Below are positions 1 through 10,511 of a stretch of DNA of 64,000 nucleotides, piece by piece. The position numbers and the translations under genes are program-made. Within the stretch, counting starts at the first letter, position 1; the number at the start of each line of letters is the position of its first letter. The stretch is from Ulva prolifera (lineage: Eukaryota > Chlorophyta > Ulvophyceae > Ulvales > Ulvaceae): contig CM041199.1 of assembly GCA_023078555.1 (NCBI GenBank), positions 2,848,513 to 2,912,512 on the forward strand. Direction: 5' to 3'. The notes beneath the pieces are model-generated. The model saw only the letters and a list, made by a program, of their open reading frames with translations, had not been told where the DNA came from and searched no databases.

Positions 1-1182
1 CGGGTATTCCACAGCATTACGCGTGCCTACCTACACCTTGCTGAATGCACGATATGCCCTACACGATTCATCAGACTTGCATGCGTTCGCTGCTTTATGT
101 GGTTGTTCGCGCTGTATCACCTTATTGTTCATGCGGCACTGCGCCACTCCCGCGAAGCTCGGTGGCCACGGGCTTCCCCCATGGCGCAGGCACGTCTGCC
201 GCCCACCAAAAGGCACTCGAAACCCATTGCGAGCATACTTCGCCTCATGAACAAGTCTAGACAGCGACGCGCTAGCTTCTGGTCTCGCAGTCAAGCGCCT
301 TGCACTGCGCAGCGTTCGGACAGCATCAACATTATGGGCGCAGAAATCGTCCGATCACATTTCATGGCATGCTCTGCACACAGTGTTAATAATGAAGCAG
401 TCTGCAAATGCTTGTTGAACGATGCTGCCAGCGTCTTGACGTGCACGATACTGCAGCGCTGTACAACACGCCGTAGGTATGGGCTGCAAATCACTGAGCC
501 AGGAGCGCGGACTCGTTCGTGAGAAGAGACCAGTCAGAACAAGAACGTCAGGTCGGACTAGCAGATGTTCAACGTGCTTCCCATGATGTCCTGCTGATGC
601 TAGCACTTGAGTGCTTGCTGTGCATCAGTGGAGTCCTGCAGACATCACTGCTTTCTGACACGCGGCTCCACGATAGATCCTTGTATGATGCCAAGTGCGG
701 TTTAAAATTCTGTTGGGGCTGTGACCACTTGTGACACTTCAGACTCACCTCGTCTGTCCCCATCGCTGTCCAACCACGTAGGTGAGCACTTTATGACAGA
801 TTGCATTGCCGCCACGGTATACAATAACTATAGTATGACATGTACATACTCCGTGATCACAAATACGGTGTATACGACTGTCGCCACGTGAGCCTGACCA
901 GCTCCTCAGTATATCCTCACGTGACAGTGCACAGCTTCCCAATGTTCCTGCCACAAGCTGGGCACTTTTGGGTCCTTACAAAGTAGCAACATGTGTCCAA
1001 ATTCCAGCCCAGTCTGGTCCTACACTTTATGACCACATAGTGTGTCCTTACGGACGTTATGCTTCAGCCCTGTCGCCCGTAAGGCTCATGTAAGCCGCAT
1101 GGACGTCATAAGGATGATATTCGGCTGTCCATACGTGAGGATCGCGTGGCGCCGCTGTAAGGACAACTCAGTGCTACTAGTG
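1..1182. mobile_element. Partial CACTA-family element, left end outside the window
   Basis: The sequence ends at 1182 in TAGTG, preceded by the reverse complement of a CACTAGTAGCACTGAG terminus. That terminus is nearly the same as the one at 42523 (CACTAGCAGCACCGAG). The whole stretch reads as a diverged inverted copy of about 42523-43430: matching blocks occur at 60-370 against 43010-43360, 745-960 against 42740-42950, and 1010-1182 against 42523-42690. TCCTTAC-type motifs are repeated near the end. No long reading frame looks real, so this is a non-autonomous or decayed copy. The other terminus and target duplication cannot be seen. Confidence 0.75.
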
Positions 1183-2604
1183 TGGGGCGCTTCTGTTCCA
1201 GTCATTCCATTGTGTGCTGCATTGTTACCCATGTCTTTCTCTCCTGTCGTTTTATGCACGCACGCTAGGGTACCCAGCTCACTGCGCTACCCGACTGGTC
1301 AACAGAGAACACCCCTCTTATGCCGGTCTGACGCTAAAGTATGTTTAGGTTAGGTCAGAAAGGCAGCATTCCAGTCCAGCTGCGCTCAGAGGCGGAACCT
1401 TAAAAAGCCGAGGGGAGATTGCGAATGCCGTGAAATAGTAGAGAGAATGGTTACAGATCTTCGTGCGCACATCAATATATGCACACTGAACAGCCAAGAT
1501 CACGGCGGATCCACGCAGAATCTCCCTCACTGCTCCGGGACAATCCCACCCGCGGCTTACCCCTGCACTCGTTCAGCGGATATCGATCGACCGTGCATGG
1601 ATAAACCGCACTATTGCCCGCAGGCTCGTACATTGAGACACCGACCCGGCCACCTGACAGGTCAGTCGAGCTGATGCGTGAATCAGCCGAGCGGCGACTG
1701 CGCTACATAAAGCCGCTATAGCGGCACTTGACACAACTCACGCCCAACTATTGGTTGTGCTGTCATGAAGAAGCAGTCTCAGTGCCAGGTTATGGCCCCG
1801 ACCCGGCTTGCACACGGAGTTGCGCGCCGGTGTGCGAGTCAGCCAAGCAACACTTGTGAACATGGGCGCCTCAGCAATCACATTGGCCGCTGTCCACAAT
1901 GATCTGGAGATGGTTGCTGCAGTAGAATGTAGGCAATTTTGCCGGCTTTGTGGTGATGCCGGGATGGGTGCCTCGCTTGCGAGAGCTGCCTAGCAAGGAA
2001 GGCAGCGCCATCAGCGACGGCAAGCGCCTACAATTTCGGATTGTGTTGTTCAAGTGAAAGGTCGGACGGTGCCGTCCCGGCCAGGATCACACCGCGGCGG
2101 GTGCTCCGGTCAATCAATGGCAGTGGAGATTCTGTGGCAAATGGTGCGCCTGCACCATGTACACGATCCATGTGAATGACTAGACATATACCAGTAGTGC
2201 TTTTCAGATGCTCCGGTGGGCAGCAGCTAGGGCGCGAATTCTCTCGGCCACCAGTTGGCAGCCCAATGCATGCACAACACTAGATGGTGCCAGGGAGTGC
2301 AGTCCCTCATCATGATGCAGGCAGATGTGAACATGCAGCTCGACACGGTCGCAATAGAAGAAGAAATGAGCCAAATTTTTGAATGATCCGACGGGTCTGA
2401 AACATCTCACAACTACAATGTAAGCAACACATGAATTAAGCAAGTACTTGCAACACATGTGTTTTGCGAACTCTTCAAGGCCGGAATGGCGAGTGCACTT
2501 TTGCACGGTCAAGTCACGGTTGCGAAGCACGAGGAATTAAACGACAACGTTTATCCACCCTCTCCGTTGGCTGAGATCCGTTGATTGAGATCTGCAGCGT
2601 TGCA
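1183..2604. other. Stretch without a recognisable gene
   Basis: I see no gene I can name between the two CACTA elements. A minus-strand open frame at 2204-2530 has a plausible-looking C-terminal half (contains ELHVHICLHHDEGLHSL), which could be the last exon of a host gene that the 12-kb CACTA element has cut off. It matches no family I recognise, so it is left as a possibility only. Confidence 0.3.
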
Positions 2605-2850
2605 CACTACAAGAATGACTTTGCCCCGGAACTTGGTCCGGTAGCAGGCAGAGTACCGGGACGTCGCCGTATGGTTGTCCCAGGTGCTTGTTCCGGGGGC
2701 CGCGGATCAAAGCTGGCACCCAGCTGTCCCGGAACTTACACAATCGACTGTTCCGGGATATTTGTACCGGGATTTGGACCAGCCCGCCAGGAACACCGGC
2801 CATACCGCTCCGGAACACCCGCTCCGGGAAACTGTCATCGTGGGCGAAAC
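2605..2850. repeat. Left subterminal repeat region of CACTA-I
   Basis: About eight copies of CCGGAAC, GTTCCGG or close variants (CCGGGAC, TCCGGGAA) in both orientations fall within 250 bp of the left end. In plant CACTA elements such short subterminal repeats are the TnpA-type binding sites. That role is inferred here. Confidence 0.75.
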
Positions 2851-3149
2851 TGCTGGCTTCGTGGACCCATCTCCCACCAATGTCCTAACTGCTATATCGT
2901 GATACAGCTGTGGTCAACTCGGAAGGTGGCATCCCGACAATGAGGCGTTGGCGCGAGTCGAACAATATTCCCACATGTTGGATGCATCCATATGGAGTGC
3001 GAAGCGTGGCTGTCGTACAGGACACTCTTGAAGCACCGATAAGGCTGTGCTGTTGCGTTGTTGTAGTTCGTGGGTAAGTGTGTCACTGTTCACCGGCAGC
3101 AGTTGGACGCATGCCCATCGCGCGCCTGTAGCAGCCGCGGGTAGTTGGC

Positions 3150-6100
3150 GTGGGTACGTGTCCGATCGCGACTTTCATGCATACACAGTCGGAGCGCAGG
3201 GTTGTCGACTGTTGCGGCACAGGTGCTCATATAACGACGCGAGACGAAATCTGGCTATCATTTGCGGCAGTGATCATGACGTCGTTTGCAATTTTGAGTA
3301 TGTTGCTGGTTTGGTTGAGTCTGGCAGTAGCTATGTCCGTGACTCGCGTGGCAGACCTGGCGAAGTTTTTCCCGGTCGATCGTGCGCCGCTAAAGCCAGC
3401 TTTGTTATCGAAAGCTGTAAGCCTTGGTAAGGAGGCTCGTAGCCCAGGGGAATTGTACTCTGTGGGAATATTGGCTACGAGGGGGCTGGTATGGAGGCCT
3501 ACTGCTGGATTCACGGAGGACACTGATGCATCTCCAGATCCAGGAATATGGAGATGCGTTGCTTGCAATTGTAACAAATGCGAGTGGGCTGGTAGATTGG
3601 GAAAAAAGGACAAGGCTGTGGGGTTTGCCCACAGTACTGAGCACTGGAAGACAGTGCATTCACAGGGGGTCAACCACTCCCGCTACATGGTGGGCCCACC
3701 TACGGCGCGCAAGATCGGCTGCGATTTTGGCCGCTTGGGGAAGACTTTGGCTATTGTCTATGTTGAATGGGCATTCGTAGTGTATGATCTCGATGTTGGG
3801 GAGTCTCCCCATCGCAAACCCGGGTTTTGTCGAATTTCCGCGCTTTTCCCCAAACGAGGGTCGTTCATGCCCAAACGTGTGCCATTGCATCGAGAACACG
3901 TAGCACACTCAAAATATGCTATGATACTCACCGGGTTATGACATATTGCTTCTGTCACATTTGTGGGTAGCGTTCGGTAAGTGAGGCACTATTCAACGGC
4001 GCGCTAGCTGATCGGGCCGACATGGCGGAGCGCTCACGCACTGGTCAGGCGACATGTCAGCATTGATTGGCAGCATATTGCGTGTTGAATATTGCGTGTT
4101 GAATATTGCGTGTTGAAGGACCCTGCCTCAATTTTATGTGCAATGGGGAATGCCCATGTTTTGTAATGCACCGTCACATCTACACCTGGCAGCGGTGTCA
4201 CAGCATGTCACTCTAATGATACCGCAAAATTAATGCGCATCAATGATGTATCCACCGTGTATCCAGCATCCACCGCTCGATTGAAATGATTCATTAGTGT
4301 ACAATGGCGAGGCATGATCACAGCAGGCCAGAGTAACTCAAAACGTCTCCAATGACACTACGCAAAAGATGACCTAAGCATACCTACGCTGACGTCTTCG
4401 TTGAGAAGTACACACCTAGCAGGTGGACTGCAAAGCTCCGGATCATGCTCCATCACAAGGGCCTGTCAGGCCTGTCACAGGAATCAAGATACTCATGCGC
4501 CCCATGCCGATATCAAACGTTCTACGAGAGTGACGATCAATCAGGATCAGGCAGTGAAGCTTTGATATCTCGTGTATAATTCAGTTTGAGCCACTATCCC
4601 ATGCTACACACAGATCGCAGGTAGGACGCCCTGTCCGGATATCCAGAGATTCGGACCTATCCAGCATTATTAGAGGGATTAATACGACTCAAATTGCATA
4701 GCGTGCGTCACTATGTGGCCAGCCTCCAGGAAGCTCAGCCGTATGCAGCTTCATGAAGCCTCACCAACGAAAAAAATGCACATACAGCCTTGCGATCACC
4801 AACAAGAGCTTTAAAGAGCTCATTTTAAAGGCGTTTGGGGACGCCTGCGAACGTTTGGGGAGGTTTGGGGAGGCGACTGAGCGTCTGGGCCGGTTGGGGA
4901 GCCAGCGTCGCGAAAGGCCGATTTTCCCCAACCAGACGAGCCATATGGACGATCATGGGCCATTTTCCCCACCCGAGTGAGATGACACACTACGAATCCC
5001 CATTCAACATAGACAATAGCCAAAGTGTTCCCCAAGCGGCCAAAATCGCAGCCGATCTTGCGCGCCGTAGGTGGGCCCACCATGTAGCGGGAGTGGTTGA
5101 CCCCCTGCATTCACAGAAGGTTAGTTTCCATAGGATAGCCCCGATTCGCCCTCTGCTTGACTCGAATTTGTGGGAACATACTTCGCTTGGTCTGATTGTG
5201 TATGTCACTCAGAGAATCCGGGTGGACATGCAGGATTTATCCGGGCACAAAAATTGGGACTTGCCAGAAGCTCAGCGCGTCATTCCGACTTGGGCAGAAA
5301 TTGGACAAGCCTCTCACGGTCACATTGATCCTGATCTTTACCCATTGTTGCAGCGTATGTTGTCAACATACTTGCCAATTGAGTCAGATGACGCCGCTCC
5401 ATCGCAGCGGTCTGCGGATGCAGCCGGCAATGGTTGTTCAGAGGCTCATGGTGCACCAGACGGGGACGACGATGACATCATCGATGAAGGAGTGTCGTTG
5501 GCGGATTTGATGACCACAGCATGGCCAGCTGCTGATGCTGAGCCGGTACAAGGTGGTGGACCATTGAAACGAGAGAAGAAAGGGTTGCAAGAGCCACCTG
5601 CACTGCCGCCTGCGCCCCAGTTGTCTATTCCAGAAGAGGCTTTCAAACAGTTCCAACAGCTGCTGCATGCAGACTTCCCAGACGCGGATGACGAGGTGCT
5701 GACCTCTTCCTGTAAAAAAGAGAATCATATTTGACCACTAGGCCCATTGTTCCTTTGAATACATAACTCCGTGCTGTGACAATCATTAGTGATACTGCAC
5801 TGAGCATATCAATGCGCCGCTCCCCATGTTAACTGCTAGATTCGGGCGACATTGCAGATGCGGCTCAGGGGCGGGGTGGACGACCTGGTGGAGGCGGTCA
5901 TGCATGGCATAGTGCCTGATGAATCTGAGGATGAGATGCCAGACGAGCAAGAAGACCTCCCACCTGATGACGCCGTTGCCGCGGTTGCCGAAGATGCAGC
6001 GGACAATGCCGCCCCCGCCGGCCCCGGTCAACGGCGGCTCTTGCCCAAGCGGCCGACTGCCAAGTTCTATTGTGAGGTGGCTGATGAGACATTGCACGCA

Positions 6101-9100
6101 GGAACTCAGACGACTGTCAATCAAGCGGTGTACTGTGCACTCAAGATCAAAGTGGACTACAACATACACGACCTTGCATTCGATTCCATGATAAAGTTTG
6201 CTGCCGCCATATTGCCGCCTGGTCACTTTCTACCTGGGTACGTGTCTCCGGATCCACTCGTGTTGCTGTAGACCCTTGCATGTTCCGTCTGTTGGGTAGC
6301 TCTTCGAGTGTAGTTTGTATACCAGAAACTGTGTTATTTATGGCTAGTCTCATGCAGGAGTTGGCACTTGATGAAGGCAGTGGCTGCAATGAAACAGGCC
6401 GACCAGTATTGTCATCATTTGTGTGCCAATCCACTGTGTGGACATGTTTTCCCAGATCTAGACAAGACACAGTGGGAAGACAACAAGGATCAGTGTTGTC
6501 CAGAGTGCTGCATGCGCAGGTTCAAGCATGTGGCAGGTCGGCTCGCCCCACGAAAGCGGTACGTGCTCCTAGGCCACCTTCCGAGTTGTATACCTTGCGT
6601 TCATGCAGCACCTCCCATGCTTGCACCTCCCATGCTGCACCTCTCATGCGTTCGCGGTCAGCAACCTTTCTTTACGCTGTGTCCCCACAATACTGTATGT
6701 ATCCCACGGGATCATCTTGGTGATGGCTCGTGCGTGCAGGTACTGGGACTTTGGTGTAGTCCAGTCCGTGAGGGATATGTTCGCAGACCCCAAATTTCGG
6801 AAAATGTATGCAAGTGGCCGTGGCCGCAAGTATGGGGATGCGTCGACCTACTTCGGATCAGAGGCTTTTAGGGTGTACGATGCTACAGCGTTTGGGCGGG
6901 TGGGTCCGGGGCGGCCCCATGGAGTACTGCCCACTATCATGATACAATTGGGGGGCGACGGCGTGTCTCTTCTAAACTTCGGCAACCGAACAGCTACGGT
7001 CATCGGTATCAGGTGCGAGGAGTTGCCCGAGGAAGGTAGCCAATCCAATCTCGCCTGGCGCCCGGTGATCGTGGTGGAAGGGCCCAAGGAAACGACGGCA
7101 CTACACGGTATCATGGCACAGACAATCCGTGAGCTGCAAGAACATGCCCCCGTGGCAATGCTGGGTGCGGGGTCTTGCCCTATTTTTGCAAGTTTTCTGC
7201 TTAGATGAACAGTGCAGCCTATAGTAGCTCCGTCATGAACGATTTGAGTTCTCGTAGGAATGCCACCCACTACGCCCGTCACACTGTTTGAGGATCTTTC
7301 GCACCCTGAACGCTCTATTCGGGGCTACCTTGGTGTTTCTGGCTGCATCGGTGATGTCCCCTTCACAGCAATGGTTGCAAATGCCTGTGGCCACACGGCA
7401 ATGAAAGGGTGCAAGTATTGCTTCTTGCTGGGTCAAACCTTCAACGACCAGCAGGAGAAGCTTGGTACGGTGCGCTTCTGCGGGTGTGACCGTGATGCAA
7501 CATCGGTGAAGGCCCACGTGTTCGGCCTGAATGGTCACTGGGCAGAGGTCCCGGCATGTTTTATATCGGAGGACGGCACATTTGACGAAGAGAGGGCGAA
7601 GGCTTTGAAGATCACCCCAGAGTTGCAGCTGATGCGTGAGCAGAAGGCTTTGGATGCCCGGCAGACCGCCCGAGCAGCCAATCCCCCCCCCCCCCCCCCC
7701 CCACGTCCTCCTGGAGCGCGGGACGGTAATCAAGCCCAGATTGATTGGGAGCTCGGTATGTTATCTTCGGTAGGGTGTTGTCATGGTAAACGCCATGTGA
7801 CCCATACATAATCCGCATATGCGCTGCAGCTGGAATGGTTGCGTTTGAAGCGCGGATGAAAGACTTAGAGTGCCTGCGGGACATTGGCACCAGAGGGCCC
7901 GGTGTATTCGCTGATTTGCCTGGGTACAGGTGGGGTATCTGATTTTCACACTTGTGTTTGTTGCTGCACGCAGTCGCCATCTCGGTCATTCGTACTTGTT
8001 GCTGCAGGTATGATTTGTTTTACCACTTTCCGGTCGCTCATACGCTATTGTACGGTGTCTGCAAGGATTTCTGGAAGCTCATTCTCAGGAAGAAGTGCAA
8101 CATTTTGCATTATGGGCAAGATCTGTGGCTCAATAAGAAGGCAAGGCAACAGATGCGCAGGCTATTCAATTCACTACGCGTGACGTCCAGTTTCAGTTCC
8201 TCTCCAAAGGACATCACCAAGTATACCGCCTACTAGTAGCCACCTGGTCTTGGCCCATGCGTATAGGCTTGCTAGCAGATGCCTCGAAGGTGTGCATATC
8301 GTGCAGGGAGGTTCTCACCATGACAATGTCAGACTGGCAAACATTCATATCGGTGTTGTCTCCGCTCGTTTGCTCGGGTGACCTTTTCCCGCCTGCAATC
8401 ATGGACTTGTGGGAACCTCTGCGGAAAGCATTGTTGTATTTCACCAGATACCGCCCGGGACAGCACACGGATGAACAATTGTCTGCTGCTCAAAACTCCT
8501 TAATGGAGTATGCTCATTTGGCTGAAACAACATTCAAGATGCACAAATTGATGACGCTACAGCTGCACTCTGCATGCGTGCACTTGGCAGACATGGTATC
8601 CGCCTACGGCCCTTCCGCGCATCGGATGGAGTTTTGGGTTGAACGCATGATGCAGGAACTGAAGCGCATTACCAAGTATAGGACATCTTGTAGTCCTGAA
8701 CTCGTGGCTGTGAACGGTTGGTTGCTGCAGAGCGCTTTGATGCGCATGGCAGGGGCTGTTCCAGGTATCGATGCCTTGCTGAAGAAAGTCGACCCAAAGG
8801 CCATGTCAGGGCGAGTTCTCAATCGGGATGAGCATGATATCCATGGGAACTTGCTCACAGGGGCGCTGCAGAAAGCCAGTCGTGACCAGGTGAGTCATCA
8901 CATCCAATGTCTACACTTTACAGGTGTCCTGCCTGGGCCGTGGGCAGCGCCATAAGATCCACAGTGTTGTTGTGACAGTGAAATGCAAGTATTCACGGTA
9001 GTCATTTACTTGTCTCCACATGCAACTCTGACACTCACGATGTCTGCAGCGACAACAATTGGTGAGCACCCTGGAGGAGATGGAGGCACATCAATGGGTT

Positions 9101-9805
9101 GATGCCAACCACCCACTGCATGGGTTGGCGCAGAAGCTCGTTGACATTGACGAAGCAACCAATTCTCACCTCATGCACATGCAAATCTCCGATTCAGCTT
9201 CAATCAAAGGTGGGGCGATGACACTGAAGGTTCAAAAGGGCAGGGAAGGGCGGCGACAAGATTATCAGGCATTCGGGGCGTTCGATCTGGGTGCTGGAGA
9301 ATCGGAGCTCTGTGTCATGAAGATCAAGGGATTGGCCTTGCTTACCGGTGCTGGTGGCGTTGAAGCTGCAGGCGCAGGAGGAGGGGGGCAGGAGGGAGCG
9401 GGTGAAGCTGCAGGCGCAGGAGGAGGGGGGCAGGAGGGAGCGGGTGAGGCTGCAGGCGCAGGAGGAGGGGAGCAGGGCGGCCCGGGTGATGCAGGCGCCG
9501 GCGGGGGAGGCGGGTTCGAGATGAAAATTGTGTACGGTATGATGACTACCTGCACAGTCATGCCAGGCAGAGGGCTTGAAGAGGAGTATGCTGACCCGCC
9601 ACAGGCACACGAGGCTGAAGCAGAGGATGGTCAAGTGTATAAAATTCCAAGTATATTGACCCCGCAACCAGTCCTGGACGATGGTGAGCAGTGGTACCCG
9701 TACGCCATGGAGATGAAGGATGTGCAATGCAGTGTGCTCGAGGGGAAACTTGAAGAGGGGACGGTAGTTTACCTCCCCTACGTGCCTATGTCTAGTCATG
9801 GTTAG
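3150..9805 (+). CDS. TNP2-like CACTA transposase (10 exons, one interrupted by a transposon)
   Basis: DDE-type transposase of CACTA-I. Exons, all in matching phase: start-3664 continuing at 5116 after the insertion to 5695, then 5858-6237, 6358-6558, 6740-7164, 7258-7755, 7830-7923, 8008-8220, 8307-8889 and 9050-9805. Start ATG is 3150 or, more likely, 3333, giving about 1350 residues. In order: an N-terminal Cys/His finger (WRCVACNCNKCEW with later His), an acidic stretch, an ANPLCGHVF...CCPEC cluster, GGDGVSLLNFGN (first catalytic Asp, inferred), CIGDVPFTAM...CKYC (TNP2 GD-P/CxxC motif), YHFPVAHTLLYGVCKDFW, and WVERMMQELKR (possible catalytic Glu). The C-terminal exon has a Gly/Glu-rich 14-residue repeat. 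Equivalent blocks occur in the transposase at 60699. The Mutator-like insertion at 3665 breaks the frame unless it is removed. Confidence 0.85.
3665..5105. mobile_element. Mutator-like (MULE-type) non-autonomous transposon inside the transposase gene
   Basis: A 1441-bp insertion with long imperfect terminal inverted repeats of about 120 bp (GGGGGTCAACCACTCC... against ...GGAGTGGTTGACCCCC). A 10-bp direct repeat TGCATTCACA flanks it (3655-3664 and 5106-5115). Long TIRs and a 9-11 bp duplication point to the Mutator superfamily. Inside the TIRs, GTTTGGGGA/CCCCAAACG motifs repeat. No transposase gene is present. Dropping the insert and one duplication joins the host transposon's reading frame exactly. 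The superfamily call rests on structure only. Confidence 0.8.
4075..4116. repeat. 14-bp tandem repeat, three units
   Basis: Three exact copies of ATATTGCGTGTTGA lie in the non-coding middle of the Mutator-like insertion. No function is suggested. Confidence 0.9.
7683..7702. repeat. Run of 20 C within transposase exon 7258-7755
   Basis: A 20-base C homopolymer encodes about seven Pro codons just before the donor-proximal part of the exon. It is in frame as given, but such tracts mutate easily and are prone to assembly error, so the true length may differ. Confidence 0.9.
9362..9487 (+). repeat. 42-bp tandem repeat encoding Gly/Glu-rich 14-residue units
   Basis: Three units in the last transposase exon encode EAAGAGGGGQEGAG-like repeats. 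The period is a multiple of three, so length changes keep the frame. It is likely a flexible linker. Confidence 0.9.
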
Positions 9806-10511
9806 GTTTGTACCAGAATTGAATCCTTCAACGTGCCTTTGAACTGGATCCTTTAATGCCCTCTGAAATGAGTAGTATTCAGTTAAGCAGATTTGGTACA
9901 GTGATGTGAAGTATGTCCGTGCCTATGTGAGACGATCCACTGTGCCGGGCTACTTCGTGGTGTTGTGGTATCCTCGAGCGCCCACTACTGCAGTTGGAGA
10001 AGCAGCGCTGTATTCTGCCTTGTGTGAGAGGGTGATGTGACTGGAGCGTCGCGCCCTCGTAGCCACTAGTACTGGTAAGTGTACATGCTGATCCAGATCA
10101 GCCGCTCCACTTCTATTTTAGTCTAGATCAGCCGCTCCAATTCTATTTCAGTGAGGAGTGATATGACTGGTGCGCGACGCCCTCGTAGCCACATGGCTGC
10201 AGCTGATCGACGTCCGCTTGTGACGCTAATATGTTTATGCCGCACGTAGGGCGGAAATCTGATGACGTAAAAAGGTGAACAGTGATAATATGAATCCTAT
10301 GTGATAGCCGGATTTCCGCCGTCTCTACGGGAGTTGTCACTGTTACCACCTGATCATGAGTCGTGCGTGCATGCATACGACAACCTGCCTGCGCCGGAGG
10401 TGAGATGGACATCTCACAGCATTTGCCAAAAGAGGACGGTGCGATTACATGGTTACGATTTCTATGTGTGACTGACGTGCATGTGCAATCGATTTTGCGG
10501 TTCGGTACAAA
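9806..10511. promoter_or_regulatory. Spacer between the two CACTA-I genes, with duplicated blocks
   Basis: There is no gene here. Two copies of a roughly 30-bp block containing CCCTCGTAGCCAC lie at 10036-10065 and 10158-10192. A second block (AGATCAGCCGCTCCA with TTCTATTT) is repeated with a 30-bp period at 10095 and 10125. A short inverted pair GGCGGAAATC/GGATTTCCGCC lies at 10250-10320. The position fits the 3' region of the transposase gene and the promoter of the second gene. A regulatory role is only inferred. Confidence 0.4.

Noticed and set aside
3150-3941. A 263-residue stand-alone gene
   Set aside because: The frame is transposase exon 1 running on into the Mutator-like insertion; only the part to 3664 is transposase.
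9200-9799. Minus-strand frames rich in Pro and Ala
   Set aside because: Reverse readings of the Gly/Glu-rich transposase repeat.
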